DNA of 64,000 nt from Aptenodytes patagonicus. Its lineage: Eukaryota > Chordata > Aves > Sphenisciformes > Spheniscidae. How positions within the stretch are numbered: the stretch's first letter is position 1; each line of letters begins with the position of its first letter. Made by a program: the position numbers and the translations under genes. The stretch lies in the NCBI RefSeq assembly GCF_965638725.1, contig NC_134951.1, positions 105,051,811 through 105,115,810 on the forward strand. Direction: 5' to 3'. Positions 14,401 through 26,300 of this stretch are shown here, one piece after another. The notes beneath the pieces were generated by a model that ran no database searches, was not told the DNA's origin, and saw only the letters and a list, made by a program, of their open reading frames with translations.

Positions 14401-15039
14401 ACTCGCTTTTTATTCGTGCCATCTAAAATGGTGAGGGCTGTGTCGATGTGTAGGTGTTCGTGCCAGTGATGTTCAGCAGCTTAGTTTACAGATAGTCTTG
14501 CAAAATCATCTGTTGAGATTCTTGTCACGTTTTACTTTACAAAATCCTTTGAATAAGGGTGGGGGAAAAAAAAAAATCATCTAATGTAGAAGTCCAGGCA
14601 GTGAGATCTTCCAGCCAGGATCATTGTCGGAGTTTGTCAGTGTTCCTGCTCCATGGGCTTGGCAGTGACCTTTGTGGAAGGGTAGCTGCTCACCTGGTCA
14701 CAGAGCATACGTGGGCTCCTGGGTGTCACCACAGAACTAATGACAAAGATGTCCTTTTCAGTGTAACCTGATGTAAAAGCTGTAAGTTGTTATACCTCTT
14801 CCCGTTTTGAAGCTGCAGTACCGCTCCTGCGCGCATACTGTTTGTGTTATGCAGCCATCTAGAGGGCCTGCTGCCTGTACCGACTTCACACTGTTGACCA
14901 GAAACCACAAAACTGCAGGAAAATACAAGCTCTGCTGACCCTTAGTGGCCATAACTCGGCTGCAGTGCTGTGGGAATGTTTTTACAAATTTAGGACTGCT
15001 GTTCTGATGCTGTTATGCAGGTGGTGTAACTTTTTTTTT
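8436..15039. other. Upstream intergenic sequence, no supported gene
   Basis: No gene recognised. Both strands carry scattered 60-120-codon open frames that overlap one another and show no conserved motif or splice-consistent structure. Contains an A-run at about 13470-13483 and otherwise unremarkable sequence; distal regulatory sites may be present but cannot be identified by eye. Confidence 0.6.
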
Positions 15040-15460
15040 TTTGTGGGGAAGGTACTGACTAACCTGCCGAGGGCAAAAATTGGGGAAGCACTGTCAGCAA
15101 AGAAGAGGATCTGGGTATCGTAGAGGATAATGTACCTGACCTTGAGATTTTATAGCAGTTCCACAGAGCAAATGCAACGCCTTACATCTAGGGGCTATCA
15201 AAATTGACACCGTAAACTGAAGGTGAGTCATTCCCTGGCAAAGAGAGACGGAAAGAAAAACTGGAGACAAAAGGCAAAATGCTTGAAGACCACCACGTGG
15301 CTCTGACGGACAGATGTGATTCTTGGAGACACCAGGAGATGCATGTCTGGTTCAGATAGGGAAGACAAACCCTTGTACTGATGAGACCTAACCTGGAGTA
15401 TCAGACGCAAGCCTGACTTTCAAAGATCAGGAAACAGGAATTTGAATACGCAAAGAAGGC
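15040..15460 (+). repeat. Degraded CR1-like LINE relic
   Basis: Phrases such as AGAGGATCTGGGTATCGTAG, AGCAGTTCCACAGAGCAAAT and GATGAGACCTAACCTGGAGT recall, in order, the CR1 ORF2 segment upstream of the 3' end. The match is patchy with no surviving frame, so this would be an old copy. Less certain than the CR1 in intron 9. Confidence 0.45.
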
Positions 15461-16369
15461 CTCAAGGTGATCAGGGAAACTAAAATACTATTTTATATGA
15501 GGAACTTAAAGATCCATTATGACAACATCCAAAAGGATACAAAATGTTTCCCCCATTAAAAAAATGACATCACTGATGTCAACAACAGAGAGGGATAAAA
15601 GTCACATGGTGCAAGACCAGATGAGCATAAATTGCCCGAACTTTTTGGGCTGGAAAGTCAATGTGTTTTTAACACTAAGAGCAGTGAGGTTTATTAGCTG
15701 TGTCTGAAGTGCCAGGAGGAAGGAACCCCTGCTAAAATGCAGGTTGATCCATGAGGTGGTTGTCAGCACCAGCACTTCCAGCCCCCACGTTCCTGCTTTG
15801 GTGGTGCTCTTCAGACCTGCTGATTGCCCAAGTTGTGTCATGATGACTGTAAAAACAGTGTGCCTGCGTTAGTGTACCTTGCACCCAGGCAGGGGGGAAA
15901 AAGTCTGTGAGAGGCTGTTACGGACACCCTTTCGGTCTGAATACAATCCTTCATTTTTGCTTCAGCGTTAATTTACACGACATCTCTTGGAACAACTTTT
16001 CAGAGGCCGATATGTTGAAGAAGACGTCTGTTGTCACCCTTCCTTGCAGCACTTAGACTGTCTCCCAGTGCCATCCCCCTGGCTTGTCCCAGCTCCTGTA
16101 AAACACTGAAGCTGGCAGTCTCTTGCCAGGATGCCTTTGTACAAGTGATACTCTCTTACGATCCCTCAGCCGTGAGGATGCCCGCAACCACAGGCAGGTC
16201 GTGATAAATGCTACGGAAAGACCAGAACCATTTACTTCTTATCCAGGTGGGTCATGTGTTTGATATAAGCCAACCGATGGGTTCTCAGCAGATCTAAGCA
16301 GACCTGCATTGCATGTTTCATGCCCAAAGACAACGGTGTTTCTCAGTAAACGAGTTCTGCTGCGGCTTT
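15461..16369. other. Proximal upstream region before the CpG island
   Basis: Non-CpG sequence directly 5' of the HHAT promoter island. I see no coding exon. It may contain proximal regulatory sites but no motif cluster stands out. Confidence 0.5.
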
Positions 16370-16559
16370 CCAGGCACGCGTCGGCCGGGCCGCAGCCGGC
16401 GAGGAGGCGGGAGCGGGGCCTGCCCAAGCCCCCTCTCCATGGAGAAGCCGGCGGGGCCGGGCGGACCGGGAGGCGCGGCGGGGCCGGCGCAGGCCGCGGG
16501 CTTCGCTCCGCCGCGGCGGGGGGGCTGCGGCGCCGCCCAGCGGCCGGGAGAGGGTGCGT

Positions 16560-16640
16560 AGGGGCGGGGAGCTCCGCCCCGCTCCCGCCCTCCCTCCGCG
16601 GGGGCGGGGGCGGGGTGGGGTGGCCGCAGCTTATAAAGGG
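16560..16640 (+). promoter_or_regulatory. HHAT core promoter: GC boxes plus TATA box
   Basis: Clustered Sp1-type GC boxes (GGGGCGGGG at 16561-16569, inverted CCGCCCC just after, and tandem GGGGGCGGGGGCGGGG around 16600) lie immediately upstream of TTATAAAG at 16631-16638. A TATA box there would place initiation near 16660-16665, about 140 nt before the exon 1 donor. The spacing fits but the start site is inferred, not shown. Confidence 0.65.
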
Positions 16641-16659
16641 GTGGGTGGAGCCGGGCGTC

Positions 16660-16802
16660 CTGTGGAGTGGCGGGGGCGTCCTGGCGGGGCTCTGCCCCTC
16701 GCCGGGGCCCCGCCTGCCCGCTGCGGGGCTGGAGCTTCGGTTCGGCCCGCCTGGAGCCGTGGTTGCTGCTGCTCCCGCTCCCGGCGGCGGAGCCCTCCTC
16801 AG
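16660..16802 (+). other. HHAT: HHAT exon 1, non-coding (5' UTR)
   Basis: A strong donor, CCTCAG|GTAAGG, ends this exon at 16802, and the next acceptor (TTTTTCCCCTCAG, ending 17218) begins the start-codon exon, leaving a 416-nt intron 1. No ATG occurs between the inferred start and the donor or in the 43-nt UTR part of exon 2, so the leader has no upstream ORF. The left end is inferred from the TATA box. Confidence 0.65.
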
Positions 16803-17218
16803 GTAAGGGGGAGCGGGGTCCCCTCTCCACTCTCCTCAGTCTCGGGTCGGCGAGAGCAGCCGGGGTTCGGTCCTGGCCCTAGTCCTGCCCCGAGGACCCC
16901 GCCGGGCCCGGGCCGTGCTGAGCCCTCGGCCTCGGGGCTTCCCCAGCCGTCGCGGCCGGGCAGGGCTCGCCTGCCCTCCCGGCAGCCGCCGGCGGAGCCC
17001 GGCCGCCTCCTTGCCCCGAGCTCGCCCTGCCGCAGGGCCCTGGCAGCGCGGTGGCCTGAAGTGCGCTTGGTGGCCGCTGCTCGGCCCGCCGGGGTCCCGC
17101 GCCGAGGGCCCGGCGTGCGGCAGCTGCGTCGCCGCGGTGCCCGGTGCGGGGTGTCCCGCTGCTCGGTGCCCGTCCGAATTCCGCGGCGAAACCTCTCCCG
17201 TCTTCTTTTTCCCCTCAG

Positions 17219-17355
17219 GGAGGCGGCCGGCGGGGTCTGCGGGGGAGCAGCTCCCAGGCCGATGCTGCTGCCGGCCTGGGAAACGCGTCTCTACGGACTC
17301 CTCGCCGTGGGCTCTCACCTCTATGCTTTCTACGAAGCGCACCAAGTGTCTCGAA
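17219..17355 (+). CDS. HHAT: HHAT exon 2: 43 nt of 5' UTR, then codons 1-31
   Basis: Acceptor CCCCTCAG precedes 17219 and donor A|GTAAGT follows 17355. The ATG is at 17262-17264. The peptide MLLPAWETRLYGLLAVGSHL continues as YAFYEAHQVSR, and one base of codon 32 lies in this exon. It forms the cytosolic N-terminus and first hydrophobic segment (about residues 11-26). It aligns with human MLPRWELALY..., with one extra residue near the N-terminus here. Confidence 0.95.
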
Positions 17356-20300
17356 GTAAGTCTGCGACGTGCGTGTGCTCGCTTCTGCAGTGCTTCCTGC
17401 CCGTGGCTGGTGGGGCTGCTCAGCTTGAGTTGTCCTCTCTAGGTTGGTTTCTACTTTGCTCTTCTGCAAGGAGTGCCTGTGCTCTTCCTGGCTGCAAACC
17501 AGCCCTGTGCGAGGAAGCAGTAGCCGGATGCCAGCTGGGCAGAGAGCTTTGTCCCAAGGCTTTTCTACCTTAAGTGCTGGGAAGGCCCTTGGCAATGGTG
17601 TTCTGGCACTCGACTGTCAAGGAAGAGATGAGGGAGACCTCTGAAGCTCAGCTACTCAGGTGGGGGAAGTTCAGGAAAGTCGTGTCTGAATTAGGGTTTT
17701 TCCTGGCTAGTCACCTGCAGCCCCTTGGAGGTGGGTGGTTCAGAAGCAGTTGTGCCTCCTGGTGGTGCTTGCTAGGGACTGAAGCTGGGGAGGCCCCAGG
17801 GCAGGTGGGTGTTGCCCTGCCTGGAGCTCTGGGGCTCCTGTGCTGTGTTGTGGGCTTGGAGCAGTGGCTGGGTTGTCTGTGCAGCTTTGGGGTCAGTTTG
17901 TTTCCAAACACCTGCCTGTGCCTTGTGTAACCTCTTGTAAGTGGCTATGGTGGCTTGGTTTTGGTTCAGTGGGGCTTTGTAATGCAGAGGAGGGGTGGGG
18001 TTTTCAACAATTTAAATACAATTTGTAGATGAAAAGAAGCTGTGTTCTAGCACATCGGTATTTTAAGGGAAATGAAGGTGGTATTATCTAATAAAAGAAT
18101 AGTTAGAGAGGCTCGTTAGGGAAATGTGTATTGTGTCTTATTAGGCTTTATCAGCAAGGTGTTCTACACTAATGATCCTAGCTGGCTTTTGGAAGTGCTT
18201 AAGGGAAGAACAGGAGTGCCAGAAAGGCACTTGCAGGGTGGTGAGGAAAATGCTGGGTAAATGGGTACAGGGCTGTGCACCCTGTATGACAAATGTCATT
18301 TGGGCATCTGACACCCAGATGACAAAAGGCTGCATGGGAACGTGCTCTGGAGGCAGCTTCTCTGAGTGGCTTTGCCCTGCTCTGGCAGTACTGGTCACTG
18401 TCAGGTCTGTGTGTCCCTTCTGCTCTGGTGGGAGAAGCCAGGCGGCCCTGAAAGAGAGGAAATAAGGATTAGTGCAGGTCCTGTGTGGTAAAAGGTTGGT
18501 TGCTGTCTGCTACTGCTACTGCCCCAGCTGTAAGGGGGAATCAAAGCACAGGTTCTGGGCAATTCAGTGGCTTTGCCTTTGCTGTGGGGCAGAGCCGTGG
18601 CCTGGTCGGGCAGCTCACCTGGTGAGCAGTGACATGCCCTTCCCTGGCTCTGAGTATCCCCATCGGTGGAGGCAACGTGAGAACGTGTTGCTCTTGAGCA
18701 GCACAGACCACATCCCCAACTCTCCCTTTGCTGGCTGCCGTGTTCTTAGCAAAGGTTTGTTCTTCTCTGCAGAGTATGAAGCTGTGATGGACAGAAAGTT
18801 TGGGCTGGAACCAGGGACTCTCTTTCAGGGCCTCAAAAAGGTAGGATGGGTGACTGGAACCAGCACGTTTTATTTTGTGGCAATAATGCTAACATCATGT
18901 TTCCATGCCCTTTACTCACCCAAGCTTCTGATTTAGCTTCAGAGGTTTGTACTAACTTTGTGGATTTGGATATTCGTAGTTAATTTTAGTCTTATTGTTT
19001 CTAATGAGGAAGAGGGGCTTGCCAAGTGTGTCTAAATCTAAGAATCATAACCAAAGTTTTGTTTCTTGATCCCTGGCCTAAGTGTTTCTCCTTCGTTACA
19101 TCACTTAATAACTTTCTGTTTTACTGTTTGGCCTTAAAAGCTAAAATCACCCTTGATGTTTCCTGCAGCCTTTTTCCCCTTTTTCCTGTCACTGGATGGT
19201 TTGGATAATGCTTAACATCAATGAACATGCATTTCCCTCTTGGTTGGCCTGTAGTCCAGCATAGAGGAGAACAGATTTTTGAGGCATAAGGACTTAAAGA
19301 AACATGGTTGGTCTTAAAAAAAAAAAAAAAACTAGTAAGAAAACTAGCACACCTCTACCCCAAACAAAAAAACCAACCAACCTACCCCCCCCCCAGCCCT
19401 TGCCTGCTTTTGACCCCAAATACTTTTGAGGAAGTGCAGCTAATGCATGCAATAATGCAGCTGATATTGAGGATGATTTACACAAGAGCGGGAATGCATG
19501 TCTGTGGAAGTATTTTGGTGTTTAGGCCCACCATCGCTGCTGGTAAGGGACCCTTGACCTGTGCTTTTGAAAAATCCATAAAGCAATTGTTGAGATGAAC
19601 TTTAGTGGGGCTCTGTATGGGATGTGGGGCTATCAGCTGATCCCTCTTACCTAATTTAGATAAAAACACTGTCACAGGAATGTCTAGCTGACCTGACTTC
19701 ATCTGATCCCACCTAGGCTTTGTTGAAACAGGGAGTGAAACATCTCTTCCAGCAAGGTGCCTTTTCACCCAAGCTCTTAGTTTTCCAAGGCAGAGCAGAG
19801 TTGCTCTCTTGAGTCCCTCAGGAGCAGTGAGGGGCATGCACAGGGAAGGCAGTGCTCTGCTTCTATGTTGCCTTTCTTAAAAGGCTGACAGAAGTTGAAA
19901 AAAGAAAAGTTCCTGGCTAAACTGTGCATGAGTTAAGGATAGTCCAAAACTGTTTTGTTTTTTTCTTTCTAAAGGAAAAAAATCCTAAAATTAAAAGGAT
20001 CAGGGCAAGCAGGGGTGTGAATTTGTTGGGTTTGAAGAGATGGTCAGGAACAGTAGTAGCAGACTAATTTGTTGTTTCCTGAGAAGCTTCCCGATGGGGA
20101 ACCAAAGCAAGGACATGTTGGACTGGGAAGCCCTGAGAAGTGGGACCCTTGTTCCAGGCTGCATCTCTGTGTAGTCACCAGCCTGTTCCCCATGTCCTGG
20201 GGAGTAGGTGTGTGTGTATGGGTGCCTCCCTGCCTGCTTTGTGGTTAGAAAACTCCCATGGTGTTCGTGGGGAAAGGCAGCGATCGCTGCTCGGTCAGGT

Positions 20301-23300
20301 TCAGTGCTAGCATGGGGCCTAGGAGTCACAACACCATCTAAAGTTCTTTTTCTGAATTTCACACCATTGGAAGTCAAAATGGAGCTGTCGGAGCTCACTG
20401 CTGTAAGTGGTCAGACTGCATTGCTGAAACAAGACATTCCCCAGATGCTGAGTTCTGTGGTGTTGGGTAATGGAGCTAGTGTGTTATGGAGATGTTTCCT
20501 TGTCCTGTAAGAACATGCTTTTATGGCCAGATATATATAGTGACCGGCTCCCTTGATGTCCCAGGACCCCATGGACTTTGAATGGAGCTACTGGATAGAA
20601 TGGGGAAGGGAACGTATACTGTGGCTTCTGGCTGGTCACCTGCTGGTATCACAAGTGTCCAGGCTCTTGGTGGAGAAGGTATGTATAATTTTCTTCACAG
20701 CAGGGAGTTTCTGTGGGTTTCAGTTTACTCAGGGCATGGGAAATGTGGCATTGAGGCTACTGAGTGTGGGAAATCCCATTCTGTGGGGTGAATTGTGTGA
20801 GTGTGTCTGTAACTATGCACAGGTGAGAGCAAGTAGGTAGGTTGCCTTAGGTCTGTGTTTGGAGACTTCAGCCTCCAACCCTTGAAAGCCCGTGCTTTGT
20901 TGTGGACCATTAACCAGGGTCATTTGACCTGTACACAAAAGATGGGTGTAGTTATTCCCTTCCAAGACTGAAGTGACGACTGCTTGGGTTTTGGCATGAT
21001 CGCTAAATGATTGCATGATTGTGGGAAATGACTGGCATGTGGTGACACACCTGCTAGTTTGGGGAAGGAAAGGAGGAAGTTATGTTCTCCCCCAGATCAG
21101 GGAGGCTCTGGGTTTCACACATGCTGCTACAGAAACCCCTTCCCTTCCATCTTTATGGATACAGTTGGGTTTCTCTGTATTGTTTCCTATGGCTTCTTAA
21201 CCTTGTTGACTGTGTTCATTTCTACTGTAGACCCTGTGTAGGACAACACAGATATTGAGTACTTTTTTGCTTTAGAAATAATCAAACTAAAAATTGTTAA
21301 TTTTTCTTTTTCTAACAGTATAAACCGTGGTGCTTGATGGTTTATGGAATGGCTGCCTGCTGGTTGTTACTGGGAATCAAGGGCTTTGCTGTCATTTTGT
21401 TACATGCAACTATTTCATTTGCTGTGGCTCAGTTTCAGCTGTCGCTCCTGACATGGTTGTGCTCCCTTATCCTGCTATCCACTTTACGCATACCAGCTGT
21501 GGAAGAAGCCAAGGTAATGTGAGAAGGACTAACTAAGCATCAAATTAATTATGGTGGTGTTTGTCATTACGGCAGCTATCTTTTTGACAGAGTACTGTCC
21601 CTTCAGTTGGTGTAAGCAGAGGATAGCTTGAAAAACCTTAGTTAGTTGAGCTGCAGTGACTCATGCTGGAGCTTCTCCAGTTAGAAAAGTTGTATTAATC
21701 ATGCTGGCCAGTGCACTGAGATGAAAGTATATGCCTTAATGTATAAGTGGTGTTCAGTAGAGCTAGAGTATGATAATAACTTTACTAGTGCTCTACTAAA
21801 CACATTTCTTGTTCTTTGGAGCTGTAATCATACCAATTTAAGGTGCTGGGTTTTGGGTTCATATCCAGGAGTTGCTTAGTCAAGCCTGACCATACCTTAT
21901 TGTGACTGCAGGCTTCTGCATGGAAAGGGAGACTGTTTCTCCAACACTTTGATTTGTACCAAACAAGTTGCTTGCTCACAACTGGTTGCTGCAAGCTCAG
22001 TTTTGCAAGCACCACACAGTTGCTTGCTCGCCCCCCCTGGTGGGATGGGGGAGAGAATCAGAAAAGTAAAAGGAAACTGGTGGGTTGAGACAAGACAGTT
22101 TAATAGGTAAAGCAAAAGCCGCGCATGCAAGCAAAGCAAAACAAGGAATTCATTCACTCCTTTCCATGGGCAGGCAGGTGTTCAGCCACCTCCAGGAAAG
22201 CAGGGCTCCATCACGCATAACAGTTACTTGGGAAGACAAACGCCATCACTCTGAATATGTCCCCCTTCCTTCTTCTTCCCCCAGCTTTATATGCTGAGCA
22301 TGACGTCATATGGTGTGGAATATCCCTTTGGTCAGTTGGGGTCAGCTGTCCCGGCTGTGTCCCCTCCCAACTTCTTGTGCCCCCCCAGCCTGCTCGCTGG
22401 TGGGGTGGGGTGAGGAGCAGAGCTGACTCTGTGTCAGCATTGATCAGCAGTAACGAAAACATCCCTGTGTTATCAACACTGTTTTCAGCACAAATCCAAA
22501 CCATAGCCCCATACTAGCTGCTGTAAAGAAAATGAACTCTATCCCAGCCAAAACCAGCACAGCTGGGCAGTACAGATTTTAAATAAACTGTTCCTCAGTT
22601 GTGAGGAAATGTCCTTGTTGCATTTACTTGGACTAAGGGCAAAAACTGGGCATGTGTTATAAGGCTTGTCCTGATGTTCAGGGGAAGGGCAGAGGGGAGA
22701 TGAGTGGGTAGCGTCTCTTCATGTGGTGTAGACAGGTTTGTGCCTCTCTGAGGGGAGGAAAGGGCCCACTGCAATACAAGTGTTATCAGCCAAACTACAT
22801 TTGCTGATGTTTCCAAGTTTTTTGATGTGTTTTTGTTGTTGGAACTGGCTGTGACAGGGAGTGTCAAAAACTTGATAAAGGCTCAGTAGCATCTTTCCAG
22901 CCTCAGGGTTTCTCAGGACTGACTAATTCTCTTCAGATCTGAACTGCAGCCTTGGCTTCAGTCCTAGCAGTCCCTCAGCTGTCAGTAGGGTTGCCAGCTG
23001 GTTTGGATATTGTATTACTGGACCAAACCTGAGCAAGATAATGGCATTCCTGTAAGAAAAGCTCTCCTGCTGTCATAGTTCTTTACAATGTAATATGTTT
23101 CTGAAATCAAGCTGTTGTCTCTTTATGTTGGTTGCAGTAGCTCTGGAGGCCCTTTCTCTATCAACAGCCAGTGCTTGTTGTTCATGCATTAAATAGTGCT
23201 GTTCACTTCAGATGCTTGTTCCAGCTGCTGTTTGCTTTAGTTGCTTCCTGCTGCTGGTGACCCTGGAAGTTAGGATCTGGGTGGGCATCGCTGTCCCACC

Positions 23301-26300
23301 TTATAGAAAACACAGTATTGCACCATCGTGATCTGGCTTGGTTTTGTCTTGCAGAGGAAGTGGTACGACACCGAAAACGAGTATTACCTGCTGCTCTTCA
23401 CTGTGTCTGTCCGCTGCCTCTTCTGCACTAGCTTCAGCCTGGAGTACTGCTGGCATGGACCTGCCCAGAAGTCATCCCACTCATTCCTGTGGATGCTGGC
23501 ATATGTGTTTTATTATCCCACATTCCACAATGGGCCCCTTATGAACTTTGATGAATTCAGTAAGCAGGTAAGTGTGTTTAAGATCATGCAGCTACAGATT
23601 TTCAGTGCATCTGTGCCTCAGGTAAGTTGAGTGAAGAGCTATTGAAGTGGACAGCGATCTCTTTTCATCTGCCAAATCTAGACACAGAACCTGTACTTTG
23701 AGGAATAGATTAAAGCATGATAAGTTGATTATTTTTTTTCCTCATCTTGGGAGATTTTAATACCACTCATGAGAAAATGTTAGGTAGACAATTTCATCCA
23801 GTTTTCCTAGAGCTGCTCTTTTAATGGTGTGTTTCATAAGATAGTTTACAGGTAAGCCTGAGTTTCTATTTATTTTCTAGTTACCTACTTGACAAAAATT
23901 GATACTGATGAGACTTTCAAACAGAAGGTGTTCCTCATGTTAGTGTGTATCTATTGTCCTTTTCTCTGTAAGTGCTGAAGTATGCTGCATGCAAAAGGGG
24001 AGGCTGTAGGTAGAAACCAGTCTTGGGTATTCATGCTTGTATGCCAGCCATGGCATAAGACTGAACTCTCATAAGGCTGGTAACTAACATTGAGAATATA
24101 TTTAGTCAAAATATATTGTCAAAATAAGTCTTGATATCTAGTGCTTGGGTGGAGGGAGGTTGATTAGACTCCAATGTTAGATGAAGGTGGAAAGAAAGCC
24201 AAATAGTTTTTGAAGGCTGGATGATTAATCTTCTCTATCAGACTCTGATCTTTGTTTCCTTCTGAAATAAATATTTTTTCCTTCAATGAGATACTTGGGG
24301 GGGGGAGGGGGTAACATACAGAAAAGGAGTTTTCATTCATGCATGTTTTGACTTCAGTAAAAGCATCTATAATTGATGCTGTAATATTTTTCCTCCTTAC
24401 TAGTGATTTGAAGGATTTCAATTTTTACTTAGTCCTTGGAGATTAAGAATTATTTGGGTGTCTAAAGGTATATTCCACATAATTTTGAAAATATCAAATG
24501 TTATTGGAATGTGAAGACTGGACAATTTTGAGCATAGCATTGGGAATTTGACAGTGTCCTGGATATTAACTTTAAGACAAACCTTCCTCCCCAAGTTCTT
24601 CTACTTTACAGGATGTTTTTTTATCTGACATGAAATTCATCCCTTGAACCAGGGAGCCAATGACACATGTCGTTACATTTGGAGAGTGTTCATAATTTTA
24701 GCTTGTAGCTGCTGGATTGGATTTTTGTTTTTCTTTCCTCCGTCAGGCAGAATAAAGTAACATTTTCAGCAGCAGCTGGCTATTAACTCTGAAACATATT
24801 TCAGAGTCACAGGAACCTGCTGGTTTGTATTGAGAATTCCTGAAGATCCCAGTTTCCCCTCATGTTGGTGTGAAAGCTGATGATTTACTTGGAACACTTT
24901 TCTTCAGACTTTAGCAAGCTGAGCAGCTCCTTGAATGTGAAAGACTTACCTATCTTACTGCATGTTTTTTCTAGTGCCTTACAGGCTGCTTTTCAAGCCT
25001 GCTTCTACATGACAGGGGAAAACCTCAGATTTCCACGCTTTATTGCTTTCCTTATTTTCTTGCACACTTGAGTAAGAAGTGAAATCGCCACCTGTGATGT
25101 CTATAGCTAACATCATTGGGTTAAAGTGGATGAGTGGATGTTTCAAACCTTAAACTGTTTCAGTTTATGTGTAGAAGCTTAGGCGTTGCTTGCTTCTGTT
25201 TATATTTGGAAATTTTCTGTTGAAGCCACAGCAAATAGACTGGGCTTTATGAAAGTGAAAACAGATTCTGGTGGACCCCTGAGTGACAAGTCCTATGCTC
25301 ATTTGTCTTCAGTAGCTTTGGAAGATGCAAGGCTGAATGTTGTTATCCTGGGCTGGATGTTGTAGGAAAAGTCTGCATAGACTTGCATAGAAACTGAGGT
25401 AATTTATTTTTTTACTGTTTATTGTTTTGTAGCTTCTAAAATGTGTTAAATTCCACCTATATTCCTGTACCCCTAGCAGAGGGAGATGATTTTTTTTTTC
25501 TCAAGGAATGTTTCAGAAGACATATGAGACTCCAAGTTGAGAGTAGCTTGGGGATAGCTGGTAGGAAAAATTCTGTGTGGTGTCTTGCATTGAAACTGAG
25601 AAACTGAGCTCACCTGATATGGCTCAGCAAAGACGTGTGCAAAGACCAGCTGTATTCTTGGTGTGAGGGGAGAAAGTAAGATTGAGAATGGGATGCCTGT
25701 ATTTGCAGTAAGTTCTTATTTAAATATACACAGACCTGTTTGGTTAAAGCCGTAAAGAAGAGGGAACAAACTGAACAACCTTAATGTGTTTCTTGTTAGT
25801 GTTTGAAGTGCATTGTCAGAGCTCTTACCTGAGCAGAAGATATTGCCTTGATAGGTGAGGTTGGAGAAGGGTTTCAAAGTTAGCAGTGCCCAGCAGCTGG
25901 TTCAAAGTGCACAATACAAAGAGTGTGTTTATTGCTGCTATCAGAAAAGACCACCTGCAGAACCCCTTAACTGAAGCTGAGACAGAGTGAGATGAGGGCC
26001 CCTGCTGAGCACACTGGAAAGCAGAAGTCCTGGAGATGGAGACAGAGAATCTGCTGTGTGGCCCAAAGAGTGTAATACCAATGCTGGCAATTGGCATCCA
26101 TTGCCAGGCAAAAATGAGAGACTGTGACGCTTCATCAAAGGCCTTGTTGAATTTCTGGGTTGAAGCAGGGCATAGCAGTTCTAGCCATGGGTTTGAAGGC
26201 CTGTTGTGCAAATTGCTGTGATTAAGTGGTAGTCTCCAAGCTTTCATCTAGCTGGTACAAATGAACCTTCAAAATGAGTGTGCTGCTTCATTTGTAAGTG

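Larger units (their letters stand above)
16370..17350. promoter_or_regulatory. CpG island over HHAT promoter and exons 1-2
   Basis: The base composition switches abruptly from AT-rich to very GC- and CpG-rich at about 16370 and returns to normal soon after exon 2. It holds dense GC boxes, a TATA box, non-coding exon 1, intron 1 and the start-codon exon. Very low stop-codon density here produces long spurious open frames on both strands. This is the typical promoter of a broadly expressed vertebrate gene. Confidence 0.9.

Noticed and set aside
13467..14434. Cluster of 80-110-codon frames on both strands upstream of HHAT
   Set aside because: Mutually overlapping, no conserved motif or plausible promoter/splice structure; expected by chance in moderately GC-rich sequence.
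1..16300. SERTAD4 coding sequence, expected upstream by synteny with human
   Set aside because: No frame resembles SERTAD4 or a SERTA domain; the gene is probably further left.
16318..17345. Minus-strand open frames of about 170 codons in the CpG island
   Set aside because: Arg/Pro/Ala/Gly-rich shadows of GC-rich sequence, overlapping the HHAT 5' end, with no motif.
16554..17573. Long open frame (339 codons) on the + strand through the promoter, exon 1, intron 1 and exon 2
   Set aside because: It is open only because CpG-rich DNA has few stops. It happens to be in frame with the HHAT start but crosses the TATA box and two clear splice sites, and its upstream part lacks any domain.
22085..22297. 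Open frame with RQDSLIGKAKAAHASKAKQG, repeated at about 34931
   Set aside because: It is present twice because it lies inside the two LTR copies, in antisense to the element. It is a repeat shadow, not a gene family.
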